From the NCBI GenBank assembly GCA_032622095.1, contig CP136067.1:201300681-201364680 (forward strand): DNA of 64,000 nucleotides. The letters run 5' to 3'. Within the stretch, counting starts at the first letter, position 1, and every line of letters starts with the position of its first letter. The position numbers and the translations under genes were made by a program. The DNA comes from Siphonodentalium dalli (taxonomy: Eukaryota > Mollusca > Scaphopoda > Gadilida > Siphonodentaliidae). This document shows positions 11,561 through 23,560 of this stretch, one piece after another. The notes beneath the pieces are model-generated. The model was not told the origin of the DNA and made no database searches. It saw only the letters and a program-made list of their open reading frames with translations.

Positions 11561-13051
11561 ACAATCTATGTGTTGCTATCTATCGGCTGGTATGATCAGA
11601 CTGAACAATATAGTTATACATGTATAACATAACAGACATGAATTTAAGAACAGAGTATAAACAATGATAGACCATCTTTATGTTATGTGTATTATTGATG
11701 GACAAATTAAAGTTGTGATCTGAAATACTTGTCCATATATACACCCCTCTTGTATGCTAAATTTGTAAATTACATAAATCAATGATATTGGGTCAACACC
11801 TTCAAATATATCTATTGAGGGTATAATAGATTTTTAAAAATTTTATTCTATTTCACCAAGACATGACATGTATAAACCTTTAAATGTGTTGTATTCGACA
11901 GTCATTTTCGAAACTTTTAAGACCGCATATTGTATGTTATCTTGGGAAATGTTTGAGAAATTGCCCTTATATTGGTTGAAATTATTTGAAATGATGGGTA
12001 TTTTACCATCAAATATAATAGTTATTAGGATACAATTGTAAATTTCAACAGTATACTGACAACGAGGTTGTTATATTATCATATACGACAAAATGCGATC
12101 GACAAACTCACTTTATAAGATTTAACCAAAGATTTATTGAATCCTTACAACAAAGTCACATTTTAGTGATTTTTGGGGTGTGGGGTAACATAAACCAAAT
12201 TTTCTGAAACGTTGTTACATATTAGCCACATAAGATGTATTCATTGTTTTCAGTATGTATCTCCAAAACATATAAGACCAAACATTGTGAACTATCGCAA
12301 ATATCCTATGAGTAAATGACCATTTATTGGACCAACATATTTGAAATGACGAGGGTTTTCTTACAAAATTGCATATGTTTTAGTCAAAAAAGTTGTAAAT
12401 TAAAACTTTTGTTATTGTGTATGTAATTCCAATTACAGTATTTAGAAATATGATCGAATAGTGTCCTTTAGAGATTCTCATCCATGTTATATCCGATGTT
12501 TATCAAAAAATTTCATGATTTTTGGGATGAGGGGTAACATAACCGAAAATTTCTAAAATATGGTTGAGAATTTGTCCTAGATGTTGTATGTTTTGTTTGC
12601 AGTATACATTTACAACATTTTAAAGATCTTAACCTTTAATCTGCACTGAAACCGTTTTGAGAAATAGTCCGTTTATTATTCCGAAATAATTGAAACGAGA
12701 ATGATTTTATGACAAAATTTCATGTTTTTGGTCCAAAAAGTGATAAATTTCAATTTGGTCAGCCTGGGTTGCTACTATCTTCAAAATATGACAATGCCGG
12801 ATGGAATGACGCCTTTATTGGGCATTTGCCTCAAATTTTATACCAGTTTGAACGTCATGGTGAAATAGTGATTGAATTTGGCGGCCATCTTGGATTTATA
12901 CTGGAAACAAGGGTTAATATTGATCAGAAACCTGTTTCTAGTTCACTTTCTGAAAGAGCACATATAACTTGACATAATATAAAAAAATGGCACTTTTGGC
13001 CAGTCCGTTCCAATATGACAAATGTGTGTCGCTAAGTCACCACACTATATA

Positions 13052-13571
13052 CAGTACCAGTCAAAATAAGTGGTATATTAAGCGCGCTATTTTCGCGCCC
13101 AATATCGCAATGATGTTGCAAGTGGAAACGCTTATAAGCATGTCGCTTGTGGTATTATTGCAATATTTTGCGATTAATATCTCAATATATTGCGCTTATT
13201 ATTGCGACATCTTGCGCTCAAAATTGTGACATTTAAATCAAATTATTGCTTCTTCTATATTGCTTATTGTATAAATAGAGACAATATTTTATATATGTAT
13301 ATGATTATAGTTGTAAATGCTATAATTACACTATGTGTGCACTATATGCACAGTATTTATCTAATATAATTTATATTATATAAATATAACAATATCGGGT
13401 GTGTGTGAAATTCAGTAAACTTAGTATCGCAATATTTTGCGTTCAATATTGCAATAATAAGCGCGACAGATTTTTGTTATTGTGCTATAATGACGCCTTT
13501 TTCTAAATTAAGCACGCTCAATATCGCAATAAAGGTGCGCCTAAAAATCCAACTTCCTCTGACTGGTACTG
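13052..13571 (+). mobile_element. Tc1/mariner-type MITE (in CACTG copy 1)
   Basis: Starts CAGTACCAGTCAAAATAAGT at 13052 and ends ...CTGACTGGTACTG at 13571, flanked by TA on both sides. The start resembles the well-known Tc1-like terminus CAGTACCAGTCAAAA. The interior is built from GCGC/TATTGC repeats in both orientations (for example AATATTGCGC and GCGCAATAT). No coding capacity. The same MITE lies at the same place in copies 2 and 3, so it was present before that family spread. Confidence 0.8.
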
Positions 13572-14311
13572 TATTGTCATAATGTACGGATTCACCCGTC
13601 AAAACAAAACCTGCGTTTACAAGTGACAGGACAATTTCACGCCTCACATGTTACCAACAAGTATGCCATTAAGATATTTTACTTTTACATGTACATAAAT
13701 TTGAGTTTTAACTGAGAAGCTTTGTTCTTTTTATGGCTTAAAATGGCATGCCGATTCATGTTTTAGAATGGTTGAAATTAGTATTACTCATAACAGAATA
13801 GTGATGGGTTTTATTGGGTTGGCTTATCAGCTATTACTAGTATCGTTTTTTATTTATAGCCATATTTATACAGTAGATAGTGAAAGTATTGTTTAGCACT
13901 TTATGCATTGAGGATTTACATTTCATCAAAACTATGATCGTAACATAAGAACTCAAATGTAGTTTTCAGTTACGAATAATACTAGTTTCGACCATTCAAA
14001 TACACGAATCGTAATGCCTTCCGGGAAATCATATTGTCACCATGGGAACCTGGCTAATTCTATGGTAAATTAGCAAATTAAGAGCAAAAAATTGGTGTTG
14101 ACCCATGATAAATACCATTGGTCTGACATTTATTAGTTACGGTCTTGATATTAATTAAACGGTGCTGAACCGTAAAAAAATACAACGGTCTGACAGTTAT
14201 TGGTTACGGTCTGCCAGTTACTTAAACGGTTTTATACCGTAGAAAAATGCTACGGTCTGACCGTATGTTTAACGGTTGCGAGGTAAAAATACGGTATTTT
14301 TTCTAACAGTG

Positions 14312-16975
14312 CATACTGAATACAAGCTCACAAAGGGTCCATTTAAGATCAAAATATGCCGCAAGCCCCCCCCCCCCCCCGTCGCTGAATAAAGGCTCCC
14401 GTATTGAGTGTGTTTCAGTTAGTATATTGTATATTTTGTCGTAAAAGATGACTCACCAAATTTCACGCCCATGTTCAAAGCAAACATGGTCCCAAATGCA
14501 GTATTTTCACTCAAGTATAGACACCATTTCTTATGGCGTTTGTCGAAACGACGTCACACGCAAACACACACTTGCTTTGCTATTGTAGACGAAACTCCCA
14601 TGCGCTCTACCAAAGCGTTATTGGAAATTTGTCAAAGCAAACCTGAGATCTAACATGGTCCCCAAATGCAGTAATTTGCACTTAAGTAGACACTATTTCT
14701 TAGGACGTTTGTCGAAATGACGTCATGTGACGTCGCACGCAATCCCACACTTGATTTGCTACGGTAGATGAAACTCCAATGCGCCCTACCGAAGCGTTGT
14801 TGGAAATAGGGGCTAAATTATGATGCCAGTTCAGGTTGAGTGCGAATATAAGTAACGAATTATTATTTTGTCGTGGAAGTGTATGCAGTGGGGTGTATGG
14901 GCAAGACTCGAACGATCTACTATCGCTGGGAATGGGTGCTAATATTACATTTTAATTAACAAGTTTGGTGTGAACATAATAAAGAATGTAGTCTTTGTTA
15001 TGAAAGTTGCATGATCATTGAGTGTGGAATCTAAAAGTATAGTAATACAGTAAAATATATTGATTGCTCCGTTCCATATGTGCATGCATATACAATGTAT
15101 GTTTCGGTTGGGGGGTAGAACATACAGTTTTATTGAAATGGGCTGCATGCTGAATAAAGGCTCCCAAAGGGGTCCGTTTAAGATCAAAACGTGTCGTCGC
15201 TGAATGAAGGCTCCCAAATTGAGTACGTTTCAGTTAGTATATAGTATATTTAAAGTAATATGCCTATTTGGTTTCGTTCAATGTGTGCAGGCGTATATGT
15301 GGGTGGGTGTAGAAATATAGTTGTAGGGAAATAAAGTGTTCCCTCTCGCACCCAGTGATAACAGAGAAGCATGACCATTCCATTTCTAATATAGAAATGA
15401 AAATGTGTTCATGACCGCGGACACTATATATAGAAAATAACAAAGAACATTTATATATCAGTCATTTTAACGAATGCACGAGATCGAACATGGTCCACAA
15501 ACGCAGTATTTGCACTCAAGTGGACACTATTTCTTATGACGTTTGTCGAAATGACGTCATATGGCGTCACACACAAACCCATACTTGCTTTGCTAATGTA
15601 TATATGAAACTTCCATGCGTTCTACCATAACATTGGAAAAGGCGCAAAATTAATTTGGCATCAGGTTGAGTGTGATTATAAGTAAGGGCGTTGGTTTTGT
15701 CATGGAATTGCATGGGTTGTAGAGTCGAACGTTCAATCATCGTTATACATGGGTGCTATTTTAAATATTAATGTTGTGCACAGAATACCATCGAACTGAA
15801 GAATTGTTAGGCGTCCAGGGGACCAGAACTTTTCGTACTAAACTATTGGCATTAATCCGCTTAGACAATACTTGCATATTATATCCATATGTCGCACACG
15901 AACTACCCATGCAGTGGTTCAATTATAGCTTAAATAGGGAAATGGAAGTTAATTATTCATAATGTTCGCCATGAAGAATTCTGAAGGTGTTGGTGTGTGA
16001 GGCGTCCATGATATTGGATATCCACCCATCTGCTGGGCTCCCCGCATCAATTATGCCGTTGCTATCAGTTGACGAATCCGCCTTAGAGGAAACTGGCTAC
16101 GCCCGTGCATGCATACCTGATGAAGCGTGGTCAACCAATTGCTTAGTGAAATAAAGTGTTCCCACGCCGCCGTGGCAATAGAAGCATACTATTAGCCATT
16201 CCATTTCTAAGTGCCACCGCACAGGCTACGATTAAAATCGTAAGTGGGGGAAATCGTAGGAGGAAGCATCCAATGCGCATGCCCACGACAATATCGTAGC
16301 CAAATCGTAGCAATCAAGCACTGTTTGATTTTACCAGGAAAATCGTGGCGTGACATTGGCAACGCGCGCGATCGTAGCTGCCACATGACCACTGTCGCAC
16401 TGGTCATGTTGTAAATACCACGAAAAGAAAACATTCAAAAATGGCGCAAAGTTTACAAACTTCTTGCACTTACAAAAACGAGGCCACATTGGTGGAGATA
16501 TGACATGACAGGGAGTGCAGGCCTATACCACATATCAGGAAAGGAGTAGAGGGCTGCCGCAATTGTTGAAATACAATTGGGGCAGCTGAGCCTGTTGAGT
16601 TGACAGGTACAACAATGTCAAAATAAAAAAATATTCAATTTCACTTGAACTTTCAAAATCAACTTGTTAGTTTAGAAAATTGAGATACATGCCATGTACA
16701 TGTATTTAGTTGCATAATGCGGAGAATGTGGTATAACATTTTGCTATCATGTGATCGATCACGTGGATAAAATCGTAGCTGCAAACACCGCAGCACCGTA
16801 GCGTCTGCGGGCAAGTCACTTTTCTGCACCTGCGATTTTCCCCACTTACGATTTTAATCGTAGCGTCTGCGGTGGCACTAATATAAATCAGAATTGAATC
16901 ATGCACGTGCACACCAATAAGTAACAAGGATATTTATTTACCCGTCATGTTTGACGGGAAATCTCCTAGTATATA
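14312..16975. repeat. Segmental tandem duplication, period about 830 bp
   Basis: Several landmarks recur at a spacing of 820-840 bp: ctgaataaaggctccc (14380 region and 15150), catggtcc-aaatgcagta (14655 and 15490), ggttgagtg-gattataagtaa (14830 and 15665), and gaaataaagtgttccc followed by ccattccatttctaa (15326 and 16148). The first unit has an additional internal copy of the catggtcc block (14485 and 14655). The block contains TGACGTCA-like palindromes (atgacgtcatgtgacgtc near 14717). A poly-C run lies near 14367. No gene is recognised. Confidence 0.65.
16211..16878. mobile_element. MITE with TAA target duplication (PIF/Harbinger-like)
   Basis: Inverted ends GTGCCACCGCACAGGCTACG at 16211 and ...GTCTGCGGTGGCAC at 16878. 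The inverted repeat continues about 45 bp inward through GATTAAAATCGTAAGTGGGG. It is flanked by TAA on both sides. The tandem-duplicate sister at about 15387 (ccatttctaatata) is the empty site, confirming TAA as a 3-bp duplication, which is the habit of PIF/Harbinger elements. No transposase; non-autonomous, 668 bp. It inserted after the 830-bp duplication arose. Confidence 0.75.
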
Positions 16976-17473
16976 TGGATTGGATTGGATTTGCTGAAGT
17001 TCCTTCGACGCCAGTTTGATAGCATATTCAACTTGTATCGTACACCACATGTTCGGAAAATCATGCTGTTTTCCTTTTCCGGAACTATTGTTATTGGACT
17101 TTTAGTGTATTTTGGTGAAATTTTCACCAATTCATTCACGCCTATTCTATCTTCCGACAAGTGGAACTGCCTACGCCCTACCGTGCTGCACGTCATTCCC
17201 GCCCAGCGCTTGGACTGTCCAACCTGAGAAAAATAATTTTCACAACTGTAACAGAGCACCCGTTTGACACAATGTTATACTTACCGAACATGAGTATTCG
17301 CTATGACAGTGATTACCTGAAACAGTTGAACAAAGGATATACATTGACTCTGAGTTCACTATCTAGGATAGCTCTACTTGGCTTACAACCCAGTGACGAA
17401 TTGACTGTTAGCAGACAGAAACGCCGGCGTAAGCGGGACAAAATGGGCGGTCGTCGCAAGCATCGGCGAATCC

Positions 17474-18206
17474 ATGTCGTCAACTTCGGAAGACCCCAAA
17501 CGATGCCATATCCCATCTCTTAGCCGTCCAAATCCAAGCAACCTTATCAAAATCGGCGTCCCGCCGAAATCAAACATGTTATCCATCGGCATGTTCAATG
17601 CACAGTCTGTGCGTAACAAGACATCTAAAATTTTGAATTTGGTTATTGATAGCACAGCAGACATAACTTTCATAACGGAGACGTGGCTCCGTTCGTCCGG
17701 TGATGAAACACTGATTCGTGAGTTGACCCCACCGGGCTATCAGTTTCTTTCATGCCCTCGAACATCACGCCGAGGTGGTGGCATAGGATTACTTCACCGT
17801 GATTCCATACGTGTTAATGGCTGCAAAACTCTTTGAAGTCACAGCCACAGTCTCTGGACGCACTACATGTTTCTTATGTATATACCGCCCGCCACCAAAC
17901 AAGAAGAATAAACTAAAAACTGCAACTTTTATTTCTGATTTCACGGACCTGAGTGATAAATATGTAGGATACCAACTCCAGCTCATCATACTTGGGGACT
18001 TCAATTTCCACTATGATTCTAACACTAACACAGCCGTTGGCACTCTAAAGTTTCTGATACACGATTCTGACATGAAACAACTTGTGCCTTCGCGGACGCA
18101 CAGGCAGAATCACATTCTCGACTGGGTTATCACGCGCGACAGTGACCCGCCCATCCAGGATCTCACCGTTAGTGATGTTGCTTTCTCTGATCATCATATT
18201 ATATAA
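17474..18206 (+). pseudogene. APE-type endonuclease domain of LINE-B
   Basis: Read in two overlapping frames (17474-17836 and 17799-18206). Catalytic landmarks in order are MFNAQSVRNK (Asn), ITFITETWL (Glu), RRGGGIGLL, LCIYRPP, IILGDFNFHYDS (Asp and Asn of GDFN), HILDWVITRD and VAFSDHHII (the SDH triad end). This is the domain that nicks target DNA to prime reverse transcription. All expected active-site residues are visible, so only the frameshift near 17800 breaks it. Downstream, the link to the RT passes through the poly-C run. Confidence 0.8.
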
Positions 18207-18361
18207 TTTAAGATGGGTATCGCGTGCCCACCGTGTACAAAGAGAACGATTACTACACGGAATTTCAAATCTATTGATCACCTGAAACTTGCTGGAGACA
18301 TTGTTAGTAGTATTTACAGAACCCCCCCCCCCCCCCCCCCAAAACTCCACTGGAATGGTTT

Positions 18362-20399
18362 TTGAATCTCCGCTCCATTCTGGACAAACATGCACCATCG
18401 GTTACGCGGACTGTTTCCAGTCGACCCGTCGTCACCTGGTTTTCAAACGTTATCAGGGAAGCGAAAGTACAGTGTAGACAGGCCGAGCGAAGATGGTGCA
18501 AATCTAGACTCACAATTCATCGCCAAATTTTCGTTGAAAAGTCTAACCAAGTAGACACACTAACCAGAAACGCTCGTACGGAGTTCTATAACTCCAAAAT
18601 CACGAGCTCCAAATCATCAAAAACACTCTATGCAATTGTCAACGAGCTGAATGGGAAGAAATCTAAGCCAGTCTTACCTACCAACGTACAAGATTCGGAA
18701 TTGCTTGATGCATTTGGTGACTATTTCATTAATAAAATCCATAATTTAATATCTATGCTCGACAAGAGCAACGTCCAACCTGAGTTTGAATCATTCACTG
18801 GAACTCCAATCAGTAAATTCGAGGAAGTGACGTGCGACCACGTTAGGACAATTATTCTTTCGTCTTCGCCTAAATCGTGCAGTCTGGACCCAATACCTAC
18901 AGACCTCATAATTAAACATATCGACTTCATGATAGAGCCATTGACCAACTTGATTAATGCATCACTTTCTAGGTGTTCGGTTCCCGCCTGTTTTAAAGAA
19001 GCAATTGTGATTCCTCTCTTGAAGAAATCGGGTCTCGATCCTGATACTCTAAATCACTACAGACCAGTCTCTAACCTGCAGTTTATATCAAAAGTCTTGG
19101 AGAAAATTGTTCTGTTTCAACTCAAAACGCACCTCAATAATAATAAACTATGGGAACATTTCCAGTCTGCTTATCGCACAGGGCATAGCACTGAGACCGC
19201 GATGCTGAAAATAACATCTGATCTTCTTGTCGCGTCTGATGAAGGTCTCGTTTCTATTCTGTGTTTGTTAGACCTTAGAGCAGCGTTCGACACGATTGAT
19301 CACCAAATTCTGCTACATCGAATAGAAAGATTATTCGGCATTTCCGGTACTGCCCTACAGTGGTTCGTTTCTTACCTAACTGGTCATCAACACAGAATAC
19401 AAATTGGCAATCTGTTATCCAAGTATTACAATCTTTATTTTGGCGTGCCCCAGGGTTAAGTTCTAGGACCAATTCTATACCTGCTTTACACCAAACCTAT
19501 CGGTGCTGTTATACGATCGCAAGGCATATGACGACACACAGTTATACCTTTCCGGCAGACCCGATCAAGCCTCATACCTAGTGAATAGGATCGAGAGTCG
19601 TCTTTCCTCTGTTAAAACCTGGATGACCTCCAATAAACTGATGTTAAACAACGACAAAACTGAAGCCATGTGGGTTGCAACACCATCCATTGTCAACCAA
19701 TTTTGCATTACATCACTGCAAGCAGATCGTGACTCTATTATCTTCTCTCCGTGTGTCAAAAATCTAGGAGTCCATCTCGATCAAACACTGTCTATGGAGA
19801 CACATATCGACCACCTCTGCAAGTCTATATTTTTGGAACTGGGCCGCCTTGGCCAGGTCCGCAAATATCTCACTGTTGACGCAGCAAAACAACTTGTTGC
19901 TTCGTTTGTTATGAGTCGTCTAGACTACTGTAACTTACTATTATCCCGGCTCCCCGATTCGCAAATCAATAGACTTCAACGCTTGCATGACACCACCGCC
20001 ATAATTGTACTCCGAAGAAGGAAAGGCTGTAGCGTAACAACCATGTACGCCGACCTTCACTGGCTACCTATCAAAGATCGGATACAATTCAAAATAGCAA
20101 CATTTGGTTTCCGTCGGATGTTTGTCTCTGAATCCCTTCCCGAATATATTAACAGTCTGATATACCCATACACTCCCCGGCGAACACTTCGTTCTGGTGA
20201 ATCGTCCCTTCTCTGCCCTCAAGGTGCAAATCTTTTGACTGTCGGCGACAGAGCTTTCTCTGTAGCCTGTCCCGACATTTGGAACGCTCTACCAAATGAA
20301 ATGCGACAATCTTGCTTGCTAACCGATTTTCGATTTGCTTTAAAAACTCATATATTCCGACGACGCTACCCCGACACAAAGAAAACTAACAAAATCTGA
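18362..20399 (+). pseudogene. Reverse transcriptase domain of LINE-B
   Basis: The first frame, 18362-19459, carries a linker with many Lys/Arg, then SLDPIPTDLIIKHIDF, then YRPVSNLQFISKVLEKIV, then LLDLRAAFDTIDHQILLHRI (motif A with its Asp), and GVPQG followed directly by TAA. After the stop the same frame continues VLGPILYLLYTKPIGA until the 17-bp deletion near 19530 shifts it and destroys the YADD box. The second frame, 19503-20399, holds the post-catalytic thumb and C-terminal region (WMTSNKLMLNNDKTEAMW, LDYCNLLLSRLPD, DLHWLPIKDRIQFKI). This is a typical APE-type non-LTR RT in length and order, catalytically dead. Confidence 0.85.
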
Positions 20400-20540
20400 T
20401 TACTATTATATATAATTCCACGTATCTATTGATTATTTTCCATGTGCATTACTTGTGTATTTATATAATGTGTAAAACGCTTAGGGCCCCTTTCGGGGGA
20501 TAGGCGCTATATAAATATTATTATTATTATTATTATATAT

Positions 20541-23050
20541 AATATTGTACGACTTGTACCCCATGATACAATGTGATGTTCCACACATTACACTCCCTAC
20601 AATATAGAACTTGAGCAATGTAATAGCACATTTGTTCCATATAAGGCATACTATTTTTTCTGAGTTTCAAAACATAATTAAGAAAGAATTTGTGATGGCA
20701 GCCGCCACCCCTCTCTCCAAATATCAACCAGTTAAGTTTCTCTGACAAAAAGCGATTATCGGTTATGCTGTTGGGCATACACCTGTCCGCGAACTCCAAT
20801 TGAGATCCTATTGCCAGGGAGATTGAAGGAAGCCCAATTGTTAATCCTTTACGATGTCGAAAGAAAAATGAATTGTACCTCTTGTGCCACGTAGGTTCCT
20901 TTAAAGATGCGGGCGGCGTTGGCGGCGCGTATGCTGTTAAAATATTCATCTGCGTCAAAAATCCGCCATCAAGAGAAAGAATAGTAAAATATAGACAGAC
21001 TTTGTTCTTATACCAATCAGAAATTTGGCATAAACAGTATGCTATTGTCAATAGTTTACCTTTGTTATGTAAACAAAAGCAAAAAAACGTTATGTTACCT
21101 GGCTTTTGTTTAGATCCGGATAGGGTAAACATAAACGGCTGAATTCTGGTCTCAGGTCTATAGACCACCCTAATAATCATGGTGTTCCTTGTCAGAACTT
21201 GGTCTCGCGAAACCACCTGGTCCCAAGCTGGGATCGGCGCATTCGTGTACAATCAACGACAATCAACGACAATCTATGGACAAAAGCGTGCTGAGCGCTG
21301 CGTCGAGATTGGTATGTTGGTGTATCCAAACCTGAGCACGTAAAAGCGGTATCCCTATGCCGTTCGACAGGGATCGCGGGGTTGGGGTGGTGAGGATTTC
21401 TCACCCCCTATGCGGATGTCACGACGTTGTCGGTTTTGCGGGTGGAGGAAAGTCTACGCAGAGAGTAAATTTCACCGAGAAATAGTACAGGGGATATCAG
21501 GTGGGAATTTCCAACAACTGGAAATAGTGCGGTACCTGTTTGAAATTATAAAATTTCGCGGACTTGGGAATTTGCAATAAGTTGAACATTTAGAAAGATT
21601 CTAACTAACTATCGCCATTATTGAAGTTATTGAAAATTATTTTCCAGAAAATGTAATGGTCACAATGGGGGGGGGGGGGTGTCGGGAAAAAATCCAGATG
21701 GGTACGTTATATCACACTCCCGATAGCAGATATTTCCATTGCCATGTAATTTTTTTTCAAATCCATGCTTAAAGATAAATTATGACAAATAAACCAATTT
21801 GAAATTTCAATGCTTAAAGACATATTATGTACTTGTTCAGGTGCGTGAAACTGATAAGTTAGTATTCAGGTGCTATGTCAACTGGTGGAATGTACCATTC
21901 TGCTAACATCACCGAAAATCTGAAGCAAATCGACCGTACCTCTCCATAGAAAACATTGTCAGAACTACGCTAAATTGTAAATATTTACTACTCGAATCGG
22001 GACGCTTCTATCGGCGATAAACTGACGAAAACGTTTTCGCCATCGGCAGTCACTGCATTTAATTAATATAAAGACCGACGGTGTGTGTTGTCAATTTGGA
22101 TATAATATCTGTAAAAATAACTACTTTGAACAATATTATTCTCCATTTCTATTTGATCACCCCACCGGAGTGTTTCATATCACTTTAAGAAACTGGTTCC
22201 AATAGATCATTATTCAAGAGCGGGGTCCCATTTAATTTAATTTAATTCAATTTAATAGGACATTTTCTTATTTTGAACCACAATTTTTCGTTTTGTCTTG
22301 AGAGTTTTTGCTATTAGATTATACATGTATATCGAGTTCAGCAACAATTTATTCTCAAATGAGTTAGTATTTTCAAAACCAACCTCAATTAATTTGAGAA
22401 ACACGGAACGAAAGATACCCGCATCCAATGCGGATTACGTTCCAATTGCAAAACTATGATATTTCCCTATTTATCCGTGTCAACCAAACCCATCAATAAC
22501 ATATTGTGCATCGAAAGAGCACTAAAATCTGACTTAATCCATCTGACGGTAATATGCATATGTTATGAATAAAACTCCACTGTAAAGCCAGATAAACGCA
22601 CGCATGATTTACAATCAAATTACCCATGTATTTCGTTACTGCGAAACAAGAAATAGATATTCTCGTCTCAGGTTCAAGTCTCGGTTTATACACAAATCTC
22701 AGACCGGGGGGGGGGGGGGACTATGTCTCATGTGTAGACTATCACCTATAACACACATAATTATCGATTATATTAATTGTTGTCCAGTTCATATATAATT
22801 ATAATCTTTCCTCTACACGGCATATCAATAAAACACAATTCCTATTTGGTTAACATAAAAATAAATGCTTTAAAAAATACAGATGTATCTGTTACCAGAA
22901 CTTATACGTATCACATGGTTCGAATTATAAACAGACCGACACAGGCTTGAGAATAAGAAGGAAAACCTTGGTTTACGTAAACTTGAGTTTCAAAAAGACG
23001 AGAATACGGACCAGTGTGGACAAATAATCGGTGGCATACACTATGCAGGA
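20541..23050. other. Mostly unassigned; SINE-core relic and dispersed repeat
   Basis: The longest minus-strand ORF (20533-21252, 239 codons) overlaps a dispersed repeat also seen at 61975-62245 and has no recognised domain, so I do not call it a gene. At 21412-21460 a stretch (cacgacgttgtcggttttg then gtggaggaaa) resembles the SINE core at 36890-36915. Poly-G runs occur at 21668 and 22706. Confidence 0.4.
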
Positions 23051-23109
23051 TCAAGCAACTGGCGTCCAGTTTTCAACAGTGATTTCCCCGTTATGACACG
23101 TGGTCGCGC

Positions 23110-23560
23110 GCGTCTCCCTCCGAGCGTTTCCGTTGGTGGTTCGCGTCGCTGGGTGGTGGTTTGGGTTCACCGAATGGTGGTTCGGCTTCACTAATTGGTG
23201 GTTCGGGGTCACCGAATGGAGGCTCGCGCTAATCGACTGGAGGCTCGCGTTCATCGAATGGAGGCTCGAGTTCATCGTCTGGAGGCTCGCTTTCATCGTC
23301 TGGAAGCTCGCGTTCGTCGACTGGAGGCTCCCGTTCATCGACTGGAGGTTCGCGTTCATCGACTGGAGGTTCGTGTTAATCGACCGGAGGTTCGTGTCAA
23401 TCGTTTGGTGGTTCGCCTTCATCGACTGGTGGTTCGCCGTCTTCGACTGGTGGTTCGCCTTCTTCGACTGGTGGTTCGCCTTCAACTGGTTGTTCGCCTT
23501 CTTCTTCTGGTGGTTCGCGTTCATCGGATGGTGGTCCGCGTTCATCGCGTGGTCACAATC
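23110..23560. repeat. 21-bp minisatellite, open in several frames
   Basis: About 20 tandem units of a 21-mer related to tcgactggaggctcgcgttca, with degenerate edges. Because the unit is 21 bp it translates as seven-residue repeats in every frame. On the minus strand a 164-codon ORF (23545-23051) reads units like LQSMNAS. On the plus strand a 158-codon ORF (23195-23671) reads RVHRLEA units. Both place Leu/Met or Val/Leu at a and d positions, so each predicts a coiled coil. Which strand, if either, is expressed cannot be decided here. The surrounding 23.0-25.4 kb is more GC-rich than the rest of the window. Confidence 0.7.

Larger units (their letters stand above)
7922..13047. mobile_element. 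5.1 kb fold-back transposon (inverted dimer), TA target duplication
   Basis: Two long inverted arms, about 7922-9985 and 10335-13047, surround an unpaired centre of about 350 bp. The left end TTAGTGTAGTGACTGGCC pairs with ...CACCACACTA on the right, followed inward by CCAAAAGTGCCA in both arms. The right arm has about 31 extra bp close to its end. Copy 3 of the host element shows the empty site, reading on its minus strand TTATTGATATACAGTACC, so the insert is bounded exactly and flanked by TA. TA duplication and a GGCCAAAAGT-type terminus fit Tc1/mariner-like ends (inference). The arms encode two inverted, degenerate copies of one gene (see 8884-9985 and 10335-11560), arranged head to head. 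No transposase of the DDE/D type is recognisable. Confidence 0.8.
6701..14311 (+). mobile_element. CACTG-ended DNA transposon family, copy 1 (carries nested elements)
   Basis: Starts CACTGTTAGAAATTACTG at 6701 and ends TTTTTTCTAACAGTG at 14311, so the termini are inverted repeats. Both subterminal zones are packed with a short motif in both orientations: ACGGT/ACCGT occurs many times at 6725-6800 and 14130-14295. That architecture (CAC termini and arrayed subterminal motifs) recalls the CACTA/Mirage/Chapaev group. This is an inference, as no transposase is visible. Copies 2 (26283-32782) and 3 (39954-43026, inverted) share the framework. Copy 1 has been enlarged by the fold-back insert at 7922-13047, and all three hold the Tc1-type MITE. 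I cannot see a clean target duplication around copy 1; copy 3 is flanked by TA. Confidence 0.7.
16970..20540 (+). mobile_element. LINE-B: long CR1/L2-group retrotransposon with endonuclease and RT
   Basis: The most complete LINE here. From about 17161 there is a basic N-terminal region (RRRKRDKMGGRRKHRR), then an APE-type endonuclease across two frames and a reverse transcriptase, ending in a 3' UTR with GGCGCTATATAAATATT and an (ATT)n tail to about 20540. The 5' boundary is uncertain. The copy is dead: there are several frame changes, a run of about 19 C at 18322-18340, a TAA in RT motif B at 19457-19459, and a 17-bp deletion near 19530 that removes the YADD catalytic motif still present in LINE-A. 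Overall similarity to LINE-A where they overlap is high by eye. Confidence 0.85.

Noticed and set aside
13052-13571. A CRISPR-like array of regularly spaced short palindromes (GCGCAATAT)
   Set aside because: Spacing is irregular, the unit has TIRs and TA flanks, and the same block recurs in three transposon copies, so it is a MITE.
20873-21142. GGVGGAYAVKIF-like peptide conserved between 20.9 and 62.1 kb
   Set aside because: The two stretches are copies of one DNA repeat. Peptide likeness follows from nucleotide likeness, and the frames are not maintained outside it.
20533-21252. 239-codon minus-strand ORF, the longest frame outside transposons
   Set aside because: No signal peptide, domain or periodicity, and part of it overlaps a dispersed repeat also present near 62 kb, so the open frame is best taken as chance.
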